Assembly (NCBI RefSeq): GCF_001043025.1
Contig: NZ_JYLD01000015.1
Coordinates: 1 to 64,000 of the forward strand
Direction: 5' to 3'
DNA length: 64,000 nt
DNA from: Pseudomonas helleri
Lineage (GTDB): Bacteria > Pseudomonadota > Gammaproteobacteria > Pseudomonadales > Pseudomonadaceae
The translations under genes were made by a program, and so were the position numbers. This document shows, one piece after another, positions 49,387 through 58,069 of this stretch. The first letter of the stretch is position 1; the number at the start of each line of letters is the position of its first letter. Below the pieces are notes generated by a model. That model was given only the letters and a program-made list of their open reading frames with translations, searched no databases and was not told where the DNA came from.

Positions 49387-52152
49387 ATGAGCCAAGCACC
49401 CCTCGTCCTGGTGGACGGTTCTTCATATTTGTACCGCGCCTTCCACGCGCTTCCGCCGCTGACTACGTCCAAAGGCTTGCCGACCGGCGCCGTAAAGGGC
49501 GTGCTAAACATGTTGAAGAGTCTGCGCAAGCAGTACCCGGACAGCCCGTTTGCCGTGGTTTTCGATGCCAAGGGCGGGACATTTCGCGATGACATGTACG
49601 CCGAATACAAGGCCAATCGCCCGAGCATGCCCGATGACATGCGGGTCCAGATCGAGCCCTTGCACGCCAGCGTGATCGCTCTGGGCTTCCCGTTGCTGTG
49701 CGTCGAAGGCGTTGAAGCGGACGACGTGATCGGCACCCTGGCCCGCAGCAGCGCCGCCGCAGACCGACCAGTGGTCATCTCCACCGGCGATAAAGACATG
49801 GCGCAGCTGGTGGATGGCCACATCACCCTGGTCAACACCATGACCGGCAGCACGCTGGACGTTGAGGGCGTCAAAGAGAAGTTCGGCGTCTCGCCCGAGC
49901 AGATCATCGACTACCTGGCGTTGATGGGCGATTCGTCCGACAACATCCCGGGCGTTCCGGGCATCGGCCCGAAAACCGCGTCGGGCTTGCTGGTGGGCGT
50001 CAACGGCGGCCTGGTCGAGCTGTACGAGCACCTCGACATCGTGCCGACCCTGCCGATTCGCGGCGCAAAAAACCTGCCCGCGAAACTCGAAGAACACCGT
50101 GAAATGGCGTTTTTGTCGTATCAGCTGGCCACGATCAAGATCGACGTGCCGCTGGACATCGGCCTTGACGACCTGCACCTCAAAGCGCCCGATTGCGACA
50201 AGCTGATCGAGTTGTACACCGAACTGGAATTCAAAAGCTGGATCGCCGAAGTCGAGCGCGACGCCAAGCGCGCGGGCCAGGTGATCACCCACGAAGCCCC
50301 TGCGGCGCCGACCGAAGAGCTGCAATACGAAACCATCCTTGATCAAGCCCGTTTCGACGTGTGGCTGAAAAAGCTCAACGACGCCCAACTGATTGCCTTT
50401 GACACCGAAACCACCGGGCTGGACGCGCAGCAAGCGCAACTGGTGGGTGTGTCGTTTGCGGTCAAGCCGGGCGAAGCGGCCTACATCCCGTTGACCCACT
50501 CCTACATGGGCGTGCCGGATCAACTGGACCGCGATACCGTACTGCGCGCACTCAAGCCGCTGCTCGAAGACCCGAACAAGGCCAAGGTCGGCCAACACGC
50601 CAAGTTCGACATCAACATCCTGGCCAACTGCGCCATTGGCGGTGATCAAGCCAACGGCATCGCCGTGCAAGGCGTAGCCTTCGATACCATGCTGGAGTCC
50701 TACGTGCTCGACTCCACGGCCACCCGCCATGACATGGACAGCCTGGCGCTGAAATACCTGGGCCACACCACGACCAGTTTTCAGGATATTGCCGGCAAAG
50801 GCGTCAAACAGCTGACATTTGACCAGATCTCGCTGGAACTGGCCGGACCGTATGCCGCAGAAGATGCTGACGTGACCCTGCGCCTGCACCACGTGCTGCA
50901 TGAAAAACTGCAAGCGATCCCGAGCCTGAACAGCGTGCTGACCGACATTGAAATGCCGCTGGTGCCGGTTCTGGCCCGCATTGAGCGCCAAGGCGCGCTG
51001 GTGGACGCCAAGCTGCTGGGCGTGCAGAGCGTTGAGCTGGGCGACAAGATGGTGGCGCTTGAACGTGAGGCGTTCGAGATTGCCGGGGAAGAATTCAACC
51101 TCGGCTCTCCTAAGCAATTGGGCGTGATCCTGTACGAAAAACTCGGCCTGCCGATCATCAGCAAAACTGCCAAAGGCCAGCCATCGACGGCCGAAGCGGT
51201 GCTGGCGGAGCTTGCCGAGCAAGACTTCCCGCTGCCCAAGGTGCTGATGCAGTACCGTTCGATGAGCAAGCTGAAAAGCACGTACACCGACCGTCTGCCC
51301 GAGCAGATAAACCCGCGTACCGGGCGTATTCACACCTCGTATCACCAGGCGGTAACGGCCACCGGGCGTTTGTCGTCCAGCGACCCGAACCTGCAGAACA
51401 TCCCGATTCGTACAGCCGAAGGCCGCCGGATCCGTCAGGCGTTCGTCGCACCCAAAGGCTACAAACTGCTGGCGGCGGACTATTCGCAGATTGAGCTGCG
51501 GATCATGGCCCACCTGGCCAAGGACGAAGGGCTGCTGCACGCCTTCCGCAACAACCTGGACGTGCACAGTGCCACGGCGGCCGAGGTGTTTGGCGTCGAC
51601 CTGAGCGATGTCACCACCGACCAGCGCCGCAGCGCCAAGGCGATCAACTTCGGTTTGATCTACGGCATGAGCGCCTTTGGTCTGGCCAAGCAGATCGGTG
51701 TCGACCGCAAACAGTCGCAGGCCTATATCGACCGCTACTTTGCGCGCTATCCGGGCGTGCTGGAGTACATGGAGCGCACGCGCACCCAGGCGGCCGAGCA
51801 AAGTTATGTCGAGACGATTTTTGGTCGTCGCCTGTACCTGCCCGAGATCAACGCGAAAAACCCGGCGTTGCGCAAAGGCGCTGAACGCACCGCGATCAAC
51901 GCCCCGATGCAGGGCACTGCGGCGGACATCATCAAGAAAGCCATGGTGGCCGTGGATAACTGGCTGACGGCCTCCGGCCTCGACGCCCGCGTGATCTTGC
52001 AGGTACACGACGAACTGGTGCTGGAAGTGCGTGAAGACCTGGTGGACCAGGTGCGCGACGAGATCCGACTGCACATGAGCGAAGCGGCCACGCTGGCGGT
52101 CCCGTTGGTGGTGGAAGTGGGCGTTGGCGACAACTGGGACGAGGCGCACTGA
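49387..52152 (+). CDS. polA: DNA polymerase I
   Basis: The 921-residue enzyme fills gaps and removes RNA primers. The N-terminus carries a 5'-3' exonuclease (about 1-290, VDGSSYLYRAFHALPPL at the start, DSSDNIPGVPGIGPKTA), then a 3'-5' exonuclease (about 310-490, IAFDTETTGLD with the catalytic acids), then the polymerase domain with motif A LLAADYSQIELR, motif B RRSAKAINFGLIYG and motif C VHDELVLE. ATG 49387 gives the usual start MSQAPLVLVDG. Confidence 0.97.
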   Translation: MSQAPLVLVDGSSYLYRAFHALPPLTTSKGLPTGAVKGVLNMLKSLRKQYPDSPFAVVFDAKGGTFRDDMYAEYKANRPSMPDDMRVQIEPLHASVIALGFPLLCVEGVEADDVIGTLARSSAAADRPVVISTGDKDMAQLVDGHITLVNTMTGSTLDVEGVKEKFGVSPEQIIDYLALMGDSSDNIPGVPGIGPKTASGLLVGVNGGLVELYEHLDIVPTLPIRGAKNLPAKLEEHREMAFLSYQLATIKIDVPLDIGLDDLHLKAPDCDKLIELYTELEFKSWIAEVERDAKRAGQVITHEAPAAPTEELQYETILDQARFDVWLKKLNDAQLIAFDTETTGLDAQQAQLVGVSFAVKPGEAAYIPLTHSYMGVPDQLDRDTVLRALKPLLEDPNKAKVGQHAKFDINILANCAIGGDQANGIAVQGVAFDTMLESYVLDSTATRHDMDSLALKYLGHTTTSFQDIAGKGVKQLTFDQISLELAGPYAAEDADVTLRLHHVLHEKLQAIPSLNSVLTDIEMPLVPVLARIERQGALVDAKLLGVQSVELGDKMVALEREAFEIAGEEFNLGSPKQLGVILYEKLGLPIISKTAKGQPSTAEAVLAELAEQDFPLPKVLMQYRSMSKLKSTYTDRLPEQINPRTGRIHTSYHQAVTATGRLSSSDPNLQNIPIRTAEGRRIRQAFVAPKGYKLLAADYSQIELRIMAHLAKDEGLLHAFRNNLDVHSATAAEVFGVDLSDVTTDQRRSAKAINFGLIYGMSAFGLAKQIGVDRKQSQAYIDRYFARYPGVLEYMERTRTQAAEQSYVETIFGRRLYLPEINAKNPALRKGAERTAINAPMQGTAADIIKKAMVAVDNWLTASGLDARVILQVHDELVLEVREDLVDQVRDEIRLHMSEAATLAVPLVVEVGVGDNWDEAH

Positions 52153-52161
52153 CCTAAACCT

Positions 52162-52261
52162 GTAGTCGCTGCCCAAGCATGAGGCTGCGAGTCTCCCCGG
52201 GGCTACCCAAGTGGCGGTCCTGCGGCCCGCATCGCGGCCTTCGTTCCTCGTCAGCGACTAC
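52162..52261. repeat. BIME-like repeat after polA
   Basis: GTAGTCGCTGCCC opens and CAGCGACTAC closes the element, with a GC-rich centre that differs from the copies at 36511 and 58871. It lies just before the ErsA promoter. Confidence 0.75.
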
Positions 52262-52288
52262 TGTTTGGCAAAATTTTCAGGGGCTCAG

Positions 52289-52316
52289 GAACTAAACCCG
52301 CTTAACACAACTCAGA
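52289..52316 (+). promoter_or_regulatory. AlgU (sigma-22)-like promoter of the ErsA locus
   Basis: GAACTA at 52289-52294 and TCAGA at 52312-52316 are 17 bases apart, close to the GAACTT-N16/17-TCTGA consensus for AlgU/RpoE-type sigma factors. No sigma-70 match is as good here. In P. aeruginosa ersA is transcribed by AlgU. Confidence 0.7.
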
Positions 52317-52320
52317 TTAT

Positions 52321-52453
52321 TTGAATGGCTGGTGAAGCCCTTCAATGCTCCTAATGTTGTGTTAAGTGTTGGCAGATTCTGGACCCCGCCCCTAGCGGTC
52401 CAGTACTTGAACCCCGAACTTCCCTCCCCCATACGAAGTCCGGGGTTTTTTTT
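52321..52453 (+). ncRNA. ersA: ErsA small regulatory RNA
   Basis: The polA-engB space in Pseudomonas encodes ErsA, about 132 nt, in the position of enterobacterial Spot 42. The region from the AlgU-like start to the T run is 133 nt. It folds as TTGAA-GGCT/AGCC-TTCAA (52321-52345), then an unpaired stretch, then GGACC/GGTCC (52381-52401), and a terminator ACCCCG...CGGGGT with eight T (52411-52453). ErsA represses algC and affects amrZ and oprD in P. aeruginosa. Identification rests on position, promoter and length. Confidence 0.75.
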
Positions 52454-52464
52454 GCCTGCCATTT

Positions 52465-53109
52465 TTACTCGGCGCTTTCTTCTTCGCCTTTGTTCGGCAG
52501 TTCCAGCCAATTAGCCAGCACGGTGTACGCCTCTTCCAGACCCATGCGCTTTGGCGAGGAGAACAGCTGGATGGTCACGCTGTCGCCCCACTTCTTGCGG
52601 ATCTCTGACTGAATTTTAAGCAGCGTGTTTTTAGCAGCGCCGTACGTCAGTTTGTCGGCTTTGGTCAGCAAAATATGCATCGGCATGCCGCTGGAAACGG
52701 TCCAGTCGAGCATCAACAGGTCGAAATCGGTCATTGGATGACGAACATCCATCATCAAAACCACGCCTTTGAGGCTTTCGCGGCTGCCGAAATACGCCTC
52801 AAGGTGACGCTGCCAGTGCATTTTCAACGGGATGGGCACTTTCGCGTAGCCGTAACCCGGCAAGTCGACCAGGCGACGGTCTTCGTCCAGCTTGAAGAAG
52901 TTCAGCAGCTGCGTACGGCCCGGGGTTTTCGAGGTTCGCGCCAGGCTGGCGTGGGTCAACGTGTTGAGCGCACTGGACTTGCCGGCGTTGGAACGCCCGG
53001 CAAAGGCGACTTCAAAGCCTTCGTCATCGGGGCATTGATCAACCTTGGCAGCGCTGAGCATGAAGGTAGCCTGTTGGCACAGACCGAGAATGGGGTTCTT
53101 GAGTTGCAT
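52465..53109 (-). CDS. engB: Ribosome biogenesis GTPase EngB (YihA/YsxC)
   Basis: The 214-residue GTPase assists large-subunit assembly. G1 is GRSNAGKSS near residues 38-46, G3 is DLPGYGYAKVP and G4 is TKADKL. It lies convergent to polA with the ErsA locus between, as in all pseudomonads known to me. Confidence 0.95.
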   Translation of the reverse strand: MQLKNPILGLCQQATFMLSAAKVDQCPDDEGFEVAFAGRSNAGKSSALNTLTHASLARTSKTPGRTQLLNFFKLDEDRRLVDLPGYGYAKVPIPLKMHWQRHLEAYFGSRESLKGVVLMMDVRHPMTDFDLLMLDWTVSSGMPMHILLTKADKLTYGAAKNTLLKIQSEIRKKWGDSVTIQLFSSPKRMGLEEAYTVLANWLELPNKGEEESAE

Positions 53110-53274
53110 GGGATTTCCGATGTGAGCGGCGTCAGGAATGGACGCGGCGTGCGTGTCGTTTCCGTTTCAGTGGCGCCAGTATATAATGCCGCAGATTTTG
53201 TGTGTGCTTTGTCCCGGCGTAGGACGAAGAACAAGAGCCAGGGTGCGCATTAGAACGCATCACGCTCCCAACCC

Positions 53275-53558
53275 TGAAAAAATCGTTTAAACGAATTGGC
53301 TGCTGCCGGTGCTTTGATGCCGCCTGACAGCGTTCAGGCTACACAGGATCCGGAAGCCGTGTACAACCGCGTTTGTATTGCCTGCCATGAAGGTCAGCGA
53401 TTCATAACACCGAAACCGGGTGTAAAGGCCGAGGGTAAGTTAAGCAGACGTTGGTGCAACACGTGCCCCAGGGTGAAAAGGCGATGCCGCCGCGTGGTGT
53501 GTGCACGGACTGCAGTGTCGAGGATTACCAGCCAATCATCCAGTGGATGAATGAGTAA
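53275..53558 (+). pseudogene. Decayed cytochrome c5-like gene
   Basis: One frame (from about 53296) reads LAAAGALMPPDSVQAT then YNRVCIACHEGQ, with the heme motif CIACH. After about 53450 the similarity continues in another frame as LVQHVPQGEKAMPPRGVC then TDCSVEDYQPIIQWMNE and a stop at 53558. The usual segment between (about 12 residues) is missing, and no proper start codon precedes the signal-like part. The PA5491-type cytochrome c5 normally sits here before cytochrome c4, so this looks like an inactivated copy. A sequencing error is possible but would need to explain more than one fault. Confidence 0.8.
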
Positions 53559-53602
53559 GCCCGGCCATAACTCTTAACCCTTAGCCGTAGTTGGATTAGC
53601 TG

Positions 53603-54223
53603 ATGAACAAATTTTTCGTGAGTCTGCTGTTGACCATGGGCGTTAGTGGTATCGCCCAGGCCGCAGGTACCACCGTTGTGGGTGATGCTGCCGCAGGTCA
53701 GGCAAAAACCGCTGTCTGTGGCGCGTGTCACGGTCCCGACGGCAATAGCATGGCCCCCAACTTCCCCAAACTGGCCGGGCAAGGTGATCGCTACCTGCTC
53801 AAGCAACTGCATGAAATCAAGGACGGCAAACGCCAGGTCCTTGAAATGACCGGCCAGCTTACCAACCTGAACGATCAGGACCTCGCGGACATCGCCGCCT
53901 ACTACGCCAGCCAAAAAAGCTCTGTCGGCGCCGCTGACCCGGCCCTGGTTGCTCGCGGAGAAGAACTGTTCCGTGGCGGCGACCTGCAAAAAGGCCTGCC
54001 CGCCTGCACCGGCTGCCATGCACCGGACGGCCAGGGCAACGCACCTGCCGGCTTCCCCCATGTGGGCGGCCAACACGCCAGTTACATCGAGAAACAGCTC
54101 ACTGACTTCCGCGAAGGTGATCGTACCAACGACGGTGATTCGATGATCATGCGCGCCATTGCGGGCAAGCTGAGCAACAAGGACATCAAGGCGTTGGCCA
54201 GCTACATTCAAGGTCTGCACTGA
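53603..54223 (+). CDS. Diheme cytochrome c4
   Basis: The 206-residue protein has a signal peptide (ending GIAQA, residue 20) and two heme sites: Cys39-xx-Cys42-His43 (CGACH) and Cys135-xx-Cys138-His139 (CTGCH). It carries electrons in the periplasm to cytochrome oxidases. The two halves are similar, showing an old duplication. It lies between the cytochrome c5 remnant and dsbA, the normal order. Confidence 0.95.
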   Translation: MNKFFVSLLLTMGVSGIAQAAGTTVVGDAAAGQAKTAVCGACHGPDGNSMAPNFPKLAGQGDRYLLKQLHEIKDGKRQVLEMTGQLTNLNDQDLADIAAYYASQKSSVGAADPALVARGEELFRGGDLQKGLPACTGCHAPDGQGNAPAGFPHVGGQHASYIEKQLTDFREGDRTNDGDSMIMRAIAGKLSNKDIKALASYIQGLH

Positions 54224-54303
54224 TTGGTGTAGGCAGGATGCAGCCAACCCGCAATGCATTTATTGACGTTAACGGTCGTTTAATCTTTGAATGTAAGCGT
54301 GTC

Positions 54304-54327
54304 AGGGCAGCCCAGGCTGCCCTTTTT
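54304..54327 (+). terminator. Terminator of cytochrome c4
   Basis: AGGGCAGCC and GGCTGCCCT form a 9-bp stem with a two-base loop, followed by TTTTT. It lies 80 bases after the cytochrome c4 stop and before dsbA. Confidence 0.9.
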
Positions 54328-54422
54328 CCTGCTATCTGCCGCTACACTACCGAACTCAAGCCAGAACAGACCTGTCTCAAAACAGGCCACGTCAGGCGAC
54401 CTTATTTGTCCAGGAGTAAAGC

Positions 54423-55085
54423 ATGCGTAATCTGATTCTCAGCGCCGTTCTCGTCAGCGCCTCCCTGTTTGGCATGACTGCTCAAGCTGCCGATGTCCCG
54501 CTTGAAGCCGGCAAGACCTACGTTGAGTTGGCGAATCCCGTTCCGGTTGCAGAGCCTGGCAAAATCGAAGTGGTTGAACTGTTCTGGTACGGCTGCCCGC
54601 ACTGCTATGCGTTTGAGCCCACCATCAATCCGTGGGCGGCAAAGCTGCCGGCTGACGTGCATTTCGTGCGTATCCCGGCCATGTTTGGCGGCCCATGGGA
54701 CGCACACGGCCAGCTGTTCCTGACCCTGGACGCCATGGGCGTAGAGAACAAAGTACACGCAGCGATCTTCAATGCCATCCAGAAGGAAGGCAAACGTCTG
54801 ACCGACAAAAACGACATGGCTGATTTCGTGGCCACTCAGGGCGTCGATAAAGACAAATTCCTGCAAACCTTCGACTCTTTCGCCATCAAAGGCAAAATCG
54901 CCCAAGCTAAAGAACTGGCCAAGAAGTACGAGGTTTCTGGCGTCCCGACCCTGATCGTCAACGGTAAGTACCGCTTCGACCTCGGCACCGCAGGCGGCCC
55001 GGAACAAGCGCTGAACGTGGCAGACCAACTGATCGCCAAAGAGCGTGCAGCTGAGAAAGCGGCGCCACAAGCGGCCAAAAACTAA
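54423..55085 (+). CDS. dsbA: Thiol:disulfide interchange protein DsbA
   Basis: The 220-residue periplasmic oxidase introduces disulfide bonds. It has a signal peptide (MRNLILSAVLVSASLFGMTA then QA) and the active site Cys58-Pro-His-Cys61. The cis-proline segment lies in VSGVPTLIVNG. A ribosome site AGGAG precedes the ATG by 7 bases. Confidence 0.96.
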   Translation: MRNLILSAVLVSASLFGMTAQAADVPLEAGKTYVELANPVPVAEPGKIEVVELFWYGCPHCYAFEPTINPWAAKLPADVHFVRIPAMFGGPWDAHGQLFLTLDAMGVENKVHAAIFNAIQKEGKRLTDKNDMADFVATQGVDKDKFLQTFDSFAIKGKIAQAKELAKKYEVSGVPTLIVNGKYRFDLGTAGGPEQALNVADQLIAKERAAEKAAPQAAKN

Positions 55086-55100
55086 GCGGCGCCCTCTCCC

Positions 55101-55976
55101 GTGCGGCGCTGGAAGAGCGAACGAATCGTTGGCCTGCACGAACCGCAGGTCAACGAAGATCATGTGCCGGGCAGTGGCCTGGCGGATGATCGACGCTTGC
55201 GTTTGCTCAGCTTCAATATCCAGGTCGGTAACAGCACCCACAGTTACCGCCATTACCTGACCCGCAGCTGGCAGCACCTGCTGCCACACAAAGGGCGGGC
55301 AGGTAACCTGGAGAAAATAGGCGACCTGTTGAGCGACTTCGATCTGGTCGCGCTGCAGGAAGCCGATGGCGGCAGCCATCGCTCCGGCTACATCAATCAG
55401 GTCAAATACCTGGCCCAACAGGGCGAATTCCCCTACTGGTATCAACAACTCAATCGCAACCTGGGTCGCCTGGCGCAGCACAGCAATGGCGTGCTCAGCC
55501 GTTTGCGCCCCTCTGCCATTGAAGATCACCCTTTGCCAGGCCCCGCAGGGCGTGGCGCCATTTTAGTGCGCTTTGGGGACGGCCCCGATGCGCTGATCGT
55601 CGTCGTGATGCACCTGGCGCTGGGCACTAAAACCCGCACCCGGCAGCTGGCGTACGTTCGCGAACTGATTAGCGGCTACCAGCACCAAGTGCTGATGGGC
55701 GACATGAACACGCACGCCAGTGACTTGCTCGACACCTCGCCGCTGCGCGATCTCGGCTTGCTGGCGCCGCAAATGCAGGCCACCTTCCCCAGTTGGCGGC
55801 CGCAACGTTGCCTCGATCATATTTTGCTCAGCCCAAGCCTCACCCTTGAACGCGTGCAGGTGCTCGACCAGCCTATTTCCGACCACTTGCCGGTGGCAGT
55901 TGATATCCGTCTGCCCGGCTCTGTGGGCGGCGACTTGTTGCCCGTGCTGAGCCCGCCTCATGAGCCACTGGCATGA
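55101..55976 (+). CDS. Endonuclease/exonuclease/phosphatase family protein
   Basis: The 291-residue protein has the EEP fold: LLSFNIQVG near residue 34, LVALQEAD (metal Glu), a middle histidine at VMHLALGTKTR, GDMNTHASD, and the C-terminal LDHILLS and SDHLPV. Start is GTG at 55101 (MRRWKSERIVGL). No signal peptide is seen. Substrate is unknown. It overlaps the diguanylate cyclase by 4 bases, as does PA5488 with PA5487 in P. aeruginosa. Confidence 0.9.
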   Translation: MRRWKSERIVGLHEPQVNEDHVPGSGLADDRRLRLLSFNIQVGNSTHSYRHYLTRSWQHLLPHKGRAGNLEKIGDLLSDFDLVALQEADGGSHRSGYINQVKYLAQQGEFPYWYQQLNRNLGRLAQHSNGVLSRLRPSAIEDHPLPGPAGRGAILVRFGDGPDALIVVVMHLALGTKTRTRQLAYVRELISGYQHQVLMGDMNTHASDLLDTSPLRDLGLLAPQMQATFPSWRPQRCLDHILLSPSLTLERVQVLDQPISDHLPVAVDIRLPGSVGGDLLPVLSPPHEPLA

Positions 55977-57982
55977 GCGCCGATGACGCCTCACGCTGGA
56001 AAGAAAAATACCTGAAGAGCGTCGAGCAACAAGACAAGCTCGAACGGCGCTGGAACGCGCGCCTTGACCTGTTGCGTCGCGGCCTGGTGCGCAGCACGCT
56101 GGCGGCCGAAGGCACCGACCGCACCGTTGACCAGTGCATGAAAGAAATGCGCGAAGCCGTGCGCACCGATGACATGGACGCCCCCTTGGCCGCCCTGCTC
56201 CCGCGCCTTGAAAAAGCCGTGCTCGACTCCGAGCAGCGCCGTGAAACCCGCATCGACCAAATGAGCGTCGCGCTCAACGCGCTGGTCACGCAGTTGCAAG
56301 CCCTGCCCTTGCCCCGCGACGTCAGCAAACCGCTAAAAGCGTTCGCCAAGCAACTCGATAACCGGGTCACCCAGGCGCGTGAAATCCCGTTACTGCTGAG
56401 TGAACTGAGCACCTTGCAGGGCCGCGCGCTGGCGCCACAGCAGCACACCGCTGAACCGGCCAAGCCAGGCCTGTTGCAGCGCCTGTTTGGCACTCAAGAA
56501 GCTGACAAGGCCGATCTGCCCGAAAGCCCGGCACCCGCGCCAGCGCCAACGCCAACGCCAACGCCACCTAAAGTGTCGAGCACGCCAACCCCCAGGCCTA
56601 TCGCCCCTGCGCCAGCCGAGGTGCCTGAAGCCTTACCCGCGCAAGCCCCGCCTGAAGCCAACGTTGAGGCGCCGCCGCCCACTGAGCCTCCAGTCCCGGA
56701 GGCTACAGTCCCGGAGCCTGAGGTCGTCGACGAAGCGGTCGTCATCGGCGCCCTTGAGTCGGTTGTAGCGCTCGTCGACGCCGAAAACGCGCGCCTCGAA
56801 GAAGACGTTGAGGCGCCTGAACCTGCCGAAACCCTTGAGCCGCAGGCGCCAGCGTTACAGCCTGCACCACCTGCCGAACCCGCAGCCGACTCAACCTTTG
56901 CCCTGCCCGAAAGCCCCGAGCCCACTTACAGCTCAGTAGCGGAGCATATTGAATCCACCCTGCTCGGCTTGTTGAACGACCTGTCGCTACCCGAGCACCA
57001 TCGGCCCCAGGCCGAGGCCATGCGCAAACGCCTCGAAAAAGGGCTTAACTGGTACGAATTACTGCCGATCCTCGATGATCTCGCGGTGTTGATGCTGGCC
57101 ATCACTGACAGCGGCCAGCATGAATTTGAAACCTACCTCAAGCAGCTCAATGAGCGCCTGGAGTCGTTTCAAAGCAACCTGCAAGCAGCAAGTACCGGGC
57201 ACGCCCTGGGGCGCTCCGAGGCAGAGCAACTGGACAACCAGATACGCGAGCACGTCGACAGCCTGCAAAGCAGCGTGCAAGACGCCGTCGACCTGAACAG
57301 CCTCAAGCACATCCTCGAAAACCGTCTCGAAGGCTTGCTGGGCACGATGGACCACCACCGACAGCAACGGGATGCCCGTGAGCAAGAGCTGTGCACCCAC
57401 CTGCAAGGCCTGTCCGAACGCGTGGCCTTCATGGAGCAGCAAGCCCAAGGTTACCGTGAACACCTTGAAGAACAGCGCCTCAAAGCCTTGATCGACCCGC
57501 TGACCGGGCTGCCCAACCGCGCGGCCTGGAGCGAACGCCTGGCCCATGAAGTCGCGCAATGGCAAACCCACGGCAACCCGCTGCTGATCGCCATGCTCGA
57601 CCTTGACCACTTCAAGCGCATTAACGATGGCTATGGCCATCTGGCCGGTGACAAAGTGCTCAAGATCATCGCCGCACAATTGACCAAACACCTGCGCCCC
57701 GGCGATTTCGTGGCGCGCTTTGGCGGCGAAGAATTCGTCCTGCTCATCCCCAACACACCGCTGCCCGCAGGCCTGCAATTGCTCGAAACGCTGCGCGCTG
57801 CGATTGAGGCCTGCCCGTTCCACTTCAAGGGCGAGCCGGTCACGCTCACCGCGTCCATCGGGGTCGCGCCCTTCGCCTTGGGCGAGCGCAGCGAACAGGT
57901 GCTTAAACGCGCTGACGAGGCCTTGTACCGGGCCAAGCACAAGGGCCGCAACACGATAGAGTTCAGCCAGGCTTCAGCTTGA
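55973..57982 (+). CDS. GGDEF diguanylate cyclase (DgcH-type)
   Basis: The 669-residue protein makes cyclic di-GMP. Residues 1-185 are helical (DUF-like coiled region with many charged residues), residues about 186-320 are a Pro/Ala/Glu-rich low-complexity linker, residues about 320-500 are helical again, and the C-terminal GGDEF domain (500-669) has a GGEEF active site near 584-588 and DLDHFKRINDGYGH. No membrane helix is seen, so it is cytoplasmic. It is coupled to the upstream EEP gene by ATGA. The P. aeruginosa counterpart PA5487 is active. Confidence 0.93.
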   Translation: MSADDASRWKEKYLKSVEQQDKLERRWNARLDLLRRGLVRSTLAAEGTDRTVDQCMKEMREAVRTDDMDAPLAALLPRLEKAVLDSEQRRETRIDQMSVALNALVTQLQALPLPRDVSKPLKAFAKQLDNRVTQAREIPLLLSELSTLQGRALAPQQHTAEPAKPGLLQRLFGTQEADKADLPESPAPAPAPTPTPTPPKVSSTPTPRPIAPAPAEVPEALPAQAPPEANVEAPPPTEPPVPEATVPEPEVVDEAVVIGALESVVALVDAENARLEEDVEAPEPAETLEPQAPALQPAPPAEPAADSTFALPESPEPTYSSVAEHIESTLLGLLNDLSLPEHHRPQAEAMRKRLEKGLNWYELLPILDDLAVLMLAITDSGQHEFETYLKQLNERLESFQSNLQAASTGHALGRSEAEQLDNQIREHVDSLQSSVQDAVDLNSLKHILENRLEGLLGTMDHHRQQRDAREQELCTHLQGLSERVAFMEQQAQGYREHLEEQRLKALIDPLTGLPNRAAWSERLAHEVAQWQTHGNPLLIAMLDLDHFKRINDGYGHLAGDKVLKIIAAQLTKHLRPGDFVARFGGEEFVLLIPNTPLPAGLQLLETLRAAIEACPFHFKGEPVTLTASIGVAPFALGERSEQVLKRADEALYRAKHKGRNTIEFSQASA

Positions 57983-58069
57983 CGCCCTGCCCGCGCAGGC
58001 AGCGTTCAGATACGTTCCGGGACCAGTCATGTATGCTGGCCAATTAATTGCTCAGATACCTTTTTTGCC

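Noticed and set aside
49504..52176. 890-codon antisense frame over polA
   Set aside because: Shadow frame in GC-rich DNA; polA is intact on the other strand.
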